The notes below the pieces were generated by a model. That model worked only from the letters and a program-made list of their open reading frames with translations, was not told the DNA's origin and searched no databases. From the NCBI RefSeq assembly GCF_040802235.1, contig NC_133161.1, positions 145,133,121 to 145,197,120 of the forward strand: a DNA stretch of 64,000 bases, read 5' to 3'. Positions within the stretch are counted from its first letter, which is position 1. Each line of letters opens with the position of its first letter. Made by a program: the position numbers and the translations under genes. The stretch is from Manis javanica (lineage: Eukaryota; Chordata; Mammalia; Pholidota; Manidae). Shown here piece after piece: positions 38,901 to 50,900 of the stretch.

Positions 38901-41900
38901 CGGTGTCAGAATGTTTGAGGAGGCCAGTCCAATCCTCTCATTTGTGGGCATGTGACTCTGCTGAGCAGAGGGAGGACTGACTTGATGTCTCAGTTCTGGC
39001 ACTTACAGGCTATGATATTGGACAAGTCACTTACTATTTTTATATCTCAATTTCTGTATTTATTGGAGTGGTGTAAGTTATGTAAATTATGTCATTTATA
39101 TAAAGTCACTCTCAGAAAACTATAAGGCAACATCTACACTGTAGTTCTTACTGTTGATGTGGTTTTAGAAACTGAAGCTCTGAGGGGCCGATGATGTGCC
39201 CCAGGTCATAGTTATTACAAAGAACTTCTTACCAAAATAGTTACTTACAATTCAAAACTCTAAATATATTTAAAGGAATCAAGTAACTCACCTACAGTAC
39301 AAAATTTGCTGTCCTTTTGCCTACTATTAAAGTAACATGATGCCCATTTTCAGATCCTTAAGTCTCTGATATAATTCATTTTTTTTTCCTGCATTACCTT
39401 CATTGAACAACCTGCTAATCTAGGTATTTCACAAAGACACCTGGGGATTTCCCGACACCTACCAGGAGACTACATTGCTAAATGCATGAATTTTATGCTC
39501 CAAGTGCTACACTGAGAGTTCTAGCAGATGACCAACAATTAAAAGCAACCAAGAGTAAGGTAATAAATGATTATTATTAATCTTTAAAAGAAATACGAGA
39601 TCTACATTACCTGCAACCTTAGTGAGTTGCTTTTCTGCATTTCATAACTTTGGCAAAATGTAAACTATACAATCCTAATTGCAATGTCTCCAAAACAGAG
39701 TAGTACTGAGCTGTCAAGCCATGATTAACTAACTCTGCCAATGTTTAAAGTTTGCAAGTACTTCCCAAAATGACAGAAAGCATTAGCATTTTCCTTATAG
39801 TCTGGTGATTGGAATTTAAAAAAAAAAAGTTCTCAAAAAGACTCTACTTCTTCCACCCAAGAACTTTCTTTTCACTTGAGATATAGGTTGACTTGAAGCA
39901 TACTTAAAATAAGTACCCCTTGTTTAAATAATCCAGACATTTTAGCCAAAAACAAAAGCCATCATTGTTATGTTAAAGAGTGCTTGTCTTCTAACTCTCA
40001 ACTTCAATTCCAGGTAAGAGCCTTAAAATAATCTAAGGAAAGCCAAGTACGGAAAGCAATGAGAAAGAACTGCTCCACCAGGGTGCTGCGACTGGGAGCC
40101 CTTCCTGCCTGTCTGGCACCCATCACCCCCTTCAACACGTGGGATTCCTGAAGATGTAATAAACAAGGTAACAGCGCGTGGGCTTCCCAAGGATTCCACT
40201 TGCCTAGAAATCAAGACCAAGGCAAAACATCTGCAAAAAAAGACAACAAAAGGAGCTGCAATTAAATCCATGTTTGACCCTGTGACATCATAAGCCTAGA
40301 CAGCCTTGGAGAGAGAGGGTACGGGAGGCACCACGCAGCACAGGACCAAGTACTCCTGGGCACGGGGCCCAAACAGCCATTTCACTACACATACTTGCGT
40401 CAGTATGGCTGAGGAGCACAGCATTCCCAGGCAGAGGACAGGCAAGAGCCACCAAACCTACTCCTTCTGGACAGTGATGTCCTTGGAGACTAGATCGCCA
40501 AGACTTGAACATGTTCTTACCTCCAAAGCTGGAAAAATATCCTTGCTGAGCTGAGCAGGGTACAATACCATTAAGTCATATTTACCTTCTAGTGAGTAAG
40601 AATGCAATAAAGGCTATCTAACGTCACTTTGCAAGTGAAATCCAATTATAAAAATTATAAATGTATAGAATTTCTTTCATTACCCTCATTCCTAACTGTA
40701 AGGTAGCCAGTTGAGAATTCAGAAGCATACCTTTGCTAGTAAATTCGACTGTTACTCATAAGTATCTTAACATTTGAGGGTTTTGATTTTATTGGCAAAA
40801 TTTAAATTCTTTAGTGGCTGGTCATATTTGTAAGCAATGAGGCAATAGGAGTATTTTTTCCACAAGAGAACCTAAATGAACCCAAAGTAAGTATTACTGT
40901 ATATGTAATAACGTTTACATATAAAATATAATGATGAAGACATTTTAGAAAAATACATTCAATTCTGTGTTTCAAGGAATCAGGTACTACTGACTTTTCA
41001 AACAAAGCACTATTACTTTTACTCGTTCATTCATTCCAAAGCTATTTATATGCTATCTTTTCCAGACGCAGAGATTCCCATTCCCAAAGAGCATCTAAGG
41101 CAGTCAGGCAGGTGCACAATTTCAGCCTTCCTTTCAAAAACCAGAGGTGCATTAAAATGTCAGTGAAGGATAAATGCTATGTCATTCATAATCTGGAATA
41201 AAAAAATGTGCTTAAATCTTACAACAGTTCATTCTTCCTCTTATATTAGTATGTGGTTCATGGAGAAATATACTCAACAAATTTGAAAATTCTCTCAAAG
41301 CAATGCGTATCCCCATCCTTCAGTGTTGTAATGAGGCACCACTCCAGCATGAGAAATCAGAGAGGGTTTGGGTAATCAAGACCTAAATCATCTGCAGTGA
41401 TTAGAGGCGACACAGTTCTTACTAATACCAGTGATGTGATAAACCTCCAACTGGTAGACCTCAAAGCCTTTTCCTCCCTGCCACCAACTAAAATACATAG
41501 ATTTTAGTTCCTCCCTTAAATCTTCCCAATGTACATACAGCAAAAATCACCCACCTGGAGTTCTGCACCTCCCAGGCTAAGGAGAAGGTTCCAAAGGTAT
41601 TTGAAAACTCTTCTATTAAGCAAGCTCGGTCCCTCTTGGCCCCAGGTGAAGGCGGCCTAGGATGACTCTGCCCCCTTCCTCTCTAGCAAAAGCCTCAGCA
41701 CTCCGGAGGACTCAATTAAGCAGCAGGTATCTCAAACAGACCCTTTAGCAACTGGATCTGAGCATTCTTCTCTCCCCAAAACGTAGTCTTAATAGTTTAA
41801 AAAAATCAAATTTCTTCAACTACTACAAAGGTTAACGATGAATCAATTGAGAAGAACCTCTATAACCCCAGACAGTAAGTATCAAGATCACCCTGATACT

Positions 41901-44900
41901 CTGTTTGAAATTATTTGTTTTGGAGGCTCAAGTGTTTGGTATCATCATACATGGTTTTACATCTTAAGAAAAAGTAAAAAAATTACTAAAGATGAAGAAC
42001 CACGGAGGTGGCTTATTATGCATCTCAGCAGCTCCAGCTAAAAACGAGTAACACTTCTCCTTTGGGAATTTATTCCAGGGAGCTATCACTTCTGCTGGCA
42101 CACTTCCCTGTGTGTCTGCTGTTACACGCTCTAAAATACCAAGGTCTTGATGTTGCATTTTAAAGACATGCACACATAATCACTAGTATTTAATTAGCAT
42201 AAGGTATAAAAAAATGTGTTTATATGTTTGTCTCCTTTTCTAATGTGTTCACTCTTTGAGGATAGAGACCGTTTACTCATTCCTTTCTGTATTCCTAGTG
42301 TCTGGCACAAATTTGACACTTAGTAAATGTTTGTAAAATGAAAATAAAGGATAAAGTTTAAAAAACATTAAGTACCTACTGTGGTAATAGTGCTGTAGGA
42401 GAAAATACTGGTGGACTCTAAAGAATTAGTATGATTCTTGTAAGAATACGTAGGGAGAATGTCCTCAGGCTGGTAGGACTAAACCAACTCATTCATCACT
42501 CACTCACTTACTCATTAAAATATATGTGAGCCCATTTCTGGGTTAAGGGATGAAGACAGAGATAAAAGACAGCTTCTGCCTTCAAGGATCTGCTAGTCTG
42601 TCAAGAGCAGATGATCAAATTAATGGAATACAGTGTTGCCTGTTATGCTAGAGGAATACACATACCAGAGAAGTAACAAGCACAGCGGAAAAGCAACTAG
42701 CCCGGTCTCGGAGAAAGGGTCAAAAAGCCATGGCGGAAAGGACAAAAACTTCATCTAACTTTTGAAGTGTGAGAAATCAGGGTGGGAGGTACTGCAAGCA
42801 GAGAGAATACCATCAAAGGCACAGGGGTACAAAAGAGCATGGGAAGGAGCGGAGTCACCAACAGGTGAGGATGGCTGAGGTCCTAGCTGAGGCAGCAAAG
42901 GCGCACAGATACTAAGGGAGGAAAAAAAAAAAAAAGGCAGAGGCAGCTCCTGAAAGGTGTTAACTGCCTTCCTGAGCAACAAGTTGATCTTCCTGAGCTC
43001 CAGGTTAATTTTTGAGGAAGTGTGGGCCTCATCCTAAAGGTTACAGCTCATCAGTGATACTGCAGGCAGGAGAGAAGCACGACCAGATTCCTATTTTCAG
43101 ATCACTATGTCAGTAGTGGGGAAGTAGAGTCTGCCTGTAAAATCACAGGCAGGAAGAACAGTTATGACAGCAGTGGCACTGGGGACTTAAGGGAAAGGGC
43201 ACATTCTGTAGACAGGCAGAATGGACAAGGCTTTGATATATAAAGGGTTAATGGGAAGACTCAATAAAGACTTGCAGGTGTTTGGCTTCAGCTGCTTAGG
43301 TCTATGGTGATATTTACCAAGACTGGGAATATAAGGAAGGAGAGAGGTTTATAGAAGGGGGAAGGAGACCACTTCAGACATTTGAATTTGAGGCGTCTAT
43401 CCAAATTGTAAGACAGCGTAATGACCTGGAGAAAACACATATGACCCAATGAACAGACACAGGAATGCTTAAACTGTACTCACACATGCAATCACCCAGG
43501 GAGAGAATACTGAGAGAAAGGAGGTCAGTCAGAGGTCCTTGAGGAATACCTACCCACCCTTAGTCAAGTCCAGGGAAAAGGGCCCCCGAGAAAGGAGATG
43601 GAGCTGAAATGGCCGAGGAGGAAGATTGTGCACGGTAAGTACAGGAGTTACAGGAAGCCTGCATATCGTGGGATGGCAAGCGGGGTAAGGACTGAAACTT
43701 GTACAGCAGGAATGTCAACACTGGGAGGTTATCAACTATGACCTTACCACGGTCAATTTCAATGCAGTGTCGGAGGCCGGAGGAGCCAAACCGAGAGGGG
43801 CAGAGGTGTAATGAGAAAGTGACAGAAAGAACTGAGTAGAGGGTGCTCATCTGAGGAAACTGTTACACGGGAAAGGCAAGATAGGGCCCGTGGTAGGGAA
43901 AGAACAGCCTGGGAGGATTATTTTTCCAACTGAGTATGTTTCTATGCCAAAGGGGAACACAAAGCAGAGAAGAGACTGAAAATCCTCAAAAGCAAAGTGA
44001 TAGTAAATGGAAAAGGGCCTGAGAGGGAATTCTCTTCCAGTAATTAGGAAAGGGGCTAAGCATGGACTTAGGTGCAGAAAAGTCTGTGTGCAGGAGCAAG
44101 CCTAGACATTTCTCTTTCATCACGGGCAAAATTTTGTTTCTATGGGCACCTATCGGGTGAGAAACACAGCTATCTTCAGATTCTCAATAAGGCTCACAAC
44201 CTACAAAACGTTTTTAAGAACTCAGCTCTGAAGGAAATAAATCATGGACAATGGCTGGTTAATAAATGGGAGGAGGGAAAAATAGGAAGAAGTGGAAAAT
44301 CAGATGCAAAGATTAGTAAAAGCTATGGAAAAGGGTAGCCAGAGCGGGGCCAGGATAAGAGACACATGGAATACCAGGCGGAATCTTGCTGATTCTAGAG
44401 TGGGGTGGTCAATAAGCAGCAGGGAGCTGCTGTTGGTTCCCAAACGCGGAAAAGGATGTTTGAAGTTTATTCTGGAAATAGCACGCAAGTGTGCGCGCAC
44501 ATACACACACTCACAGACCCGAGTAGGAAAGAGGCCAGATGGTAGTCTACAGCCATAGTTCAAATGTGACTGCCACTCAGCCACCCAGCAGTTTTTTACT
44601 GAGCACCACCAGGCACCGTTTTAGACTCTAAAGATACGTAAGTGAAGAACTGACAAAACTCCCTCCCCATGAGGCTACAACCTAGCAGGGACAGAAAATA
44701 ACGGACACTATAAAGACACTAGGGCAGAAAGACTGATGGGGGCTAGCTCTGGGGGTCATCACCAGAGTGGTCAGGAAGGGCTTCTTTGAGGTGACAGTTT
44801 ACCAAGATGGGCAAACTATGGGCCACAGGCCGAATCAGCCTGCCACCTGTTTTTATTCAGTCCATGAACTAAGAATGGCTTCTAACATTTTTAAAGGGTT

Positions 44901-47900
44901 GAAAAAAAAACAAAAGGAAAATATTTCATGCACATGAAAATTATATGAAATTCAAGTTTCAGTGTATATAAATAAAGTTTTATTGGAACACAGCCACACT
45001 CATTCACTCATGTATTGTCTATTTTGTACGGCAACAGAGCCGAGTCATTCCAACAGAGACCATCTGGCCCTTTGCAGAAAAAACTTGCTGAACCCTGGTT
45101 TAGACCTAACAGATGAGAAATAGACAGACACATAAATATCTAGCTGGAACAGTACTCTAGCTGAACAGTTAGTGCAAAGGCCCAATGACAGCAACCGGCA
45201 TGGCATGTATGACAGACGGAAAGGCCAGCGTGGCTCTGTAGCAGAATGAAAATGAGAGGAGATGGTGCCAGAGACCTGACCAGAGGCCAGATCACGTACG
45301 GCTTTGTTGGCCAGAGCAAGGAATTTGGGTTTATTCTTGCAGTGGTGGGGAAGGGGGCAAAGGGAGAGGCCCCGAGGATTTAGAGAGGGAATAATAAGAT
45401 GTGATGGATTTACACTCGGAATACATGGTTTCTGTACAAAAAATGAACCTTAGTGATGTAAGAATGCAAGATGTCAGAGTAGTTCAGCCAAAAGGTTCTA
45501 ATGGATAAATCTGAGGTTTTGGTGGTAGAATTGATGAGAGGAAGTTGGATTTAAGGTTTTGGAGGTAGTGCAGACAGAATATGCTGATGGGTTAGCTGAG
45601 ATACGAATAAAAAAGAGGAACAAGGATAACTCTTGAATTTTAATCCTGAGCAATTGGGTAAATGGCAGTCATTCCAAAGCAAAGCAAGGAGAAAATCAAG
45701 ACTTTCTGGACATGCTACACCTAAGACACCTATCATATACCCAAGCGCTTCAGTGCACACCTGCCTCCTTGCCTGGGAACGGCAGTGGCTACCTCAGAGG
45801 GTGGCCAAGATCAGGTGAGACAATGCATGCGAAGTACTCAAAATACTGCCTGGCCCATAGGAAACATTCAACAAATGCTCACCACTCCTGCTATTATTAC
45901 AGACATTTGGTTATAGTCCAAGGATTATACTTCTGGGACTCCAAGAAGTAGTCAAGGTCAGAGACAAAGTTTTAGAAGCCCTCGGTCCGCGGATGGGGCC
46001 TGGCTGAGGTCACCGAGGGAGAGTGAAGGCAGAGAAGGCGTCCGGAGCAGACTGCTAGGTGGCTCCGCGATCAGAGAGTTGAGTGGAAGAAGAAGGCCAA
46101 ACAGAATACTGAAAATTAAAAAGAAGTGAGTTCAAGGAAGCAGATGAGTATAGCGTGACAGAACCCAGGTCATCTGTTTCAAGAAGGGGTGCTCAGCTGG
46201 TTCAAATGCTGCCCCAAAGGTTTAACAGCATGAAGATGGAGAAACCTTTCAGCCTGGCGAGAGGGGGCCTTGAGGCCTTGGGTGTGAGCTGTCAGCAGAG
46301 TCCTAGGGACGAAAAAGACCAGTGGCAGTGGGTTGCGGGGGGCATGAGAGGTGATAAGAGTGGAGGCACAACTACATAAAGCACGTCCCAGGAGTTTTAC
46401 TGTGAAAAGGAGCCAAGAATTGGGTAGTAGCTGGAGGACATGGGGGCAAGGGCTTTTTTTTTTTTTTTTTTTAATCTTCCCGTGGGAGCAGGTGCACCAC
46501 CGTTCCCGGAAGTACTGCAATACCAATGCGTGGAGTGGACGGAGCAAGCTCCTATTCCATCTCCTTGCTCCAAAAATCCATTTAATATATTGTCCTCGGA
46601 TAGAGGACGTATCAGATATTAAACTGATAAGAACAGATACTACACTTGATCTTAGCCAAAAGGCCGAGAAGCGATGCAAGGGCTTTTTAAAAGGATTATA
46701 TTCAGACAATTTCTATGTTGATGAGACCAATCCAGTTGTAAGAGAGAAATTGCTAACGCAGGAGTGGATGAGAGGGGATCGAATCCAGAGCGCATTAGGA
46801 GAGCGGTACTTCTCTGATTCTAGAAGGCAGTCGAGGATGTGGTGGTATGTAAGTTCCCTTTTAACAGGAAGGGAGAAGCTATTGAATGACTTGGGAATAT
46901 TTCAGAATCAGTAAATAAAGACTATTACTTGAACTGCTCTCAAGAACAATTCTGTTAGTATTAAGTTTTAAGAGGTTTGACCTTCAAATTACGAATTTCT
47001 AAAGCATCCTGCAAAGTGCCGTAATTTTAGTCCTTATAATGCATGCTGTATTTTAAGCTGAGCTCAGTAAAGAGAAAGAGAGAAAGGATAGTAAGTTCCA
47101 TGAGGGAAGGGACTTGCTCAACATGATTGCCTCAGTACTTGATCACCACCTTCCTGGTACATAAAGGATGTCCTTTGAAAAAGAATTCGACTTTCCAATC
47201 TTTGTCCATTTCTAGCTTTGTTTAGTGCCTTATTTAAGAGTGCCACTTAGGGGGAAGAAGAGCTTCTGTGCAAGCATTTTTTCATCATTTACAGTAGAAG
47301 AAAATAGACTGATGCCTGCAAATCATTTCCAAACAGTGGCTTGAAACAATAATGCTGTTGAATCTATAAAGAAGGGGAAAGTATATGTACTTTAATATGC
47401 AAGCACAGTCCAATCCACAGACTCAGGGACAGACTTCTTAAGTCAAGATGACTTCTGCAATGCAACCAGTCCAGAAACATATGCAGTTACGGAACTGACA
47501 TCACAGTCTCTTGTCAATAGATTGGCAGGAGCAGGGCCGAGGCCAGATTCTGGTCATTGGTGCATCACAGAGAATAATGGTTGTTTGAATGCACAACAGG
47601 AAGAGATTTAAACTTTTAAATATGATCTCTGCCTGATAATGAGAAATGTTAACGCACAGTCACCAAGGATGAAAGTGTGCAAAGACAAGATGCCGTTCTT
47701 CAATAGCTGGTAAAATTTTCACCCACACAAGAATGAAATCCATTTCCAAGTATTTAATTCATTTCTACTTAGCAGTTATCACCTAAGAAACACAAATGCT
47801 ACACACTTTGTAACTGGAGAAAGCAGCAAGATGTAGGTCCCTCCCATCCTCACTACATGTCAACAAGAACCTCAGAAGCCAAGATCCTCAGAACAGCTAA

Positions 47901-50900
47901 GCGCATGAAACAGGTGACCTCCACCCATCCTGCTTCAGAAAAAGAGGTAGTCAGAAAACAGTTCGTTTGCCTTCAAAAAACAGCACAATGAATGCACGAC
48001 ATCAGAGGGTAAGTAATGCTATACAGAATCTTGGCAATGCCCCAAATTACTCTGCAAGATCTTAAAAATCAAAACCAAACATAACAAAAAAAATTAAGAA
48101 ACGTGTATTTCCAGACTCCTAGATTCCAAGTCTCAACTGGTTTATCTGCTTGCTGAAGCATAAGAAATAAGCTTATGTAAAAGATACACTGCAGAAACTA
48201 AGTTCATCAACACAGTCACAGGATTTATTCTTCCCTGTTAATAGGAAACTATCACCAAGTGACCAGATCCATTTGAACAGGCTGGACAAATTAAACAAAC
48301 ACCAACACTGTTTTCAGAGATGGTTCTTTTTATTATAAGAAGTTTCCCATATGCCAATGTTAAGTAGTTAATTTCATTTTGAGCTATATGCTCATTCAGT
48401 TACAAGTTTCTACTAAAAAATTTCAATTTTTTTTTCTTCCACCTTGTTATTTTGGCGCAAATGTCAGGGTGAAACTTTCCTTCTGGGAAGATGCGCTGTT
48501 GAGTGACCAATAGCAACTAAAGGAACAGTGAGGAATTCACAACTTCCTTCTCTCTAAAGGCAATTAGGGTTCTCTCTCCATAAAGTCAGCTTTCTGAAGG
48601 AGCAACGTGAAAGGTTAGATGGCAAGAGTGAACATTCCCCTTGGCAAAAAACATCAGAGCTACTGAGTCAGCCAACACAATTTTGACATAATATTTTTTA
48701 GGAATTAATGTTCAATATATGAGTTGGGAAGTTTTGTGTACTTAATATCTTAAAAACCAAATGACTCTCTTTTGACAGCAAATGACTCTCTTTTGACCAC
48801 CACATCATATCTGGAAGTTTGCCATCACACTGGGAGAAGCCTACATTATGTGGCATTAACCTATTAAAAAAAGCCTCTCAGTATTTTTTTTATTACTCCA
48901 ACACTAGAGTCTCTCAAGTAGAATAAAGAATCATTAGAATTATTCTTTGCCTTATAATCTCTTGCTTTCTGAATTTATACCTGTATGCCTGGTGATTAAA
49001 AGTTACAGCAAATAAAGTATGAATCTCATACTTCCAATTCCCAGAGTTTCTCAAATGACACCCAGTTTTACAATTGGGGAATCAAACTGCTCTTCACTTT
49101 GCCACCCTGGTGGAATTCCTGCAACAACCCAGTTCCACCTCTGAATGCCAGTCATTTTATGAGATTGTCTGGTTAAGAGTGGACAGCATTTACTGCATGA
49201 AACTTAGAAAATATTCATTATAGGTAAATAACCTTAAATAAACCTAGTATAAATTCACCTACAAGGAATTCATACAGTTCCAATACTAAATTCCAAAGTC
49301 CTAAAGCTTCAACAACCTGATCAAGGTTTTGGAACTAAGAGTTGGTATGAAAAGGAGCTGGCGTTAATATCAGCTCTGCCTCGACTTTTGGTAATCTACA
49401 TGAATAATCCCAATTCACAGTTTTCATTCTGACTGTACAGGAAATGCTTTCTGCAACCCAACATATCTAAAAAGGTTTCATTCTGAGTGCTATAAACTCT
49501 CCACATGGCCTCAAAAGCCAAGGGTCAGACGCCTTTGTAATCCTCATTCACATGAAGCAAATTTCTATTAGATTGGGGAGGATTTATAAAGCACTTGTTA
49601 TAACATGTCCAGAGGCAGTGATGACCTAACAAGGGATATTTGAAGCACATCTCTTTACAACTGAAAATGGAACATAAAAGCTACAATAACTACTTGTTTC
49701 CTATGTTGAGACTACACCTACTGTTTTCCCTGGTCTCTCTTGACATTTAAGATTCCCCTCTCAGCTTCATTTATTAAATTATTCTTCTCCTACAATACCA
49801 CTATAAAATCATTTCTTAAAGACATTTCTCTGGAGCTTATTACTGAAAGTTAATTATTTCCATAAATTGACAATTCAAGTCAAATACTTCTTAGGAGCCA
49901 GTGAGGCACTAGGACCCCTTGGGGAATATTAAAAAGTATAAAACATGATCCATGCCTTCTAGGATCTGAATAAAAATATACTTACTGAAAATATATATAT
50001 ATACATATACTTACTGATTCACAGAATGAGAAGATAGCTTGAGAGCTCATTTTATACATATATAGGCAGCTGTACTTTAAAAATTCACCTCAGGAAATCA
50101 TAAAATTATTTTGGTAACCTTTTTACCATCACTGTTAATGACAACCATCATTAGCGACAAGTTCTTTATGCAACTAGCCCTTGCTTCAGTTTAAAGCTAT
50201 TTTTCTCTTGATCTAGTATCAGTGGAGCTGGGAAATAGCTGGTTACCATTCCTAATAATGGATCCATTCATGTTTTTTGAAGAGTTATTAAGTTGCCTGT
50301 TAACCTTTCATTCTCCCAACCTTTCCTCATAGGACTGACTTCCAATCATATAATCATCTTTTGAGTCTCCTCAGAACCGTCTCAAGGTCTCCTCATCCCT
50401 TCTAAGTTGAGGAACCTAGAAATGGAAGCAACACTCAAGTAAGGGGATGATCAGTGCTCGTGGTACTTAGACAGCTCAGAGTACCTACACAAAAGGCGAT
50501 GCTGGCCCATCAGGCTACCTCAGCAGCACTTTAAAAACCCCAATCAGGACTTCCACAAATGTTCTTTGATGGCTCTTAGACTTTCCTCTACCATACTTAA
50601 GTTTACTGTTTTTAGAAAGTTACTCCACAAAATCCTAACAGTCTTGTACAATAGTTTATATAATATGTCCTTGCAAAGTATTCCTAAAAGTTGTATGTAT
50701 GTCAAATTTTCAATCAACGAACATTCAGTGATCACATTCTATATGAAAAGTCACCACTATAAACATCAAACATAAACGATGACTTAGAAATAGTCCATGC
50801 CTTAAGGAAATCACAGTCCAACGGGGGAAAGACAGACACAATCAAAAGTTTATTTATGACAAAGTATCCTGAAGTAAATTCTTTAAGGGTAGGTAGGAAG

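Larger units (their letters stand above)
42480..46930 (+). repeat. Long ancient interspersed repeat, family not named, with nested insertions
   Basis: The sequence reads like a very common, highly diverged mammalian repeat with recognisable phrases. These include a 'tracking' region of the form AAGATNNNGATAAAAGACAG...TGCCTTCAAGGA near 42540, GGCCAGATCACGTACGGCTTTG near 45287 and GGTAGTAGCTGGAGGACATG near 46424. It is interrupted by a hAT element at 44803-45097 and the U2 retropseudogene at 46446-46688. I could not assign a Repbase name. Boundaries are approximate. Confidence 0.55.

Noticed and set aside
46351..46914. 187-codon plus-strand open frame
   Set aside because: It runs antisense through the U2 retropseudogene and its poly-T, then into old repeat sequence.
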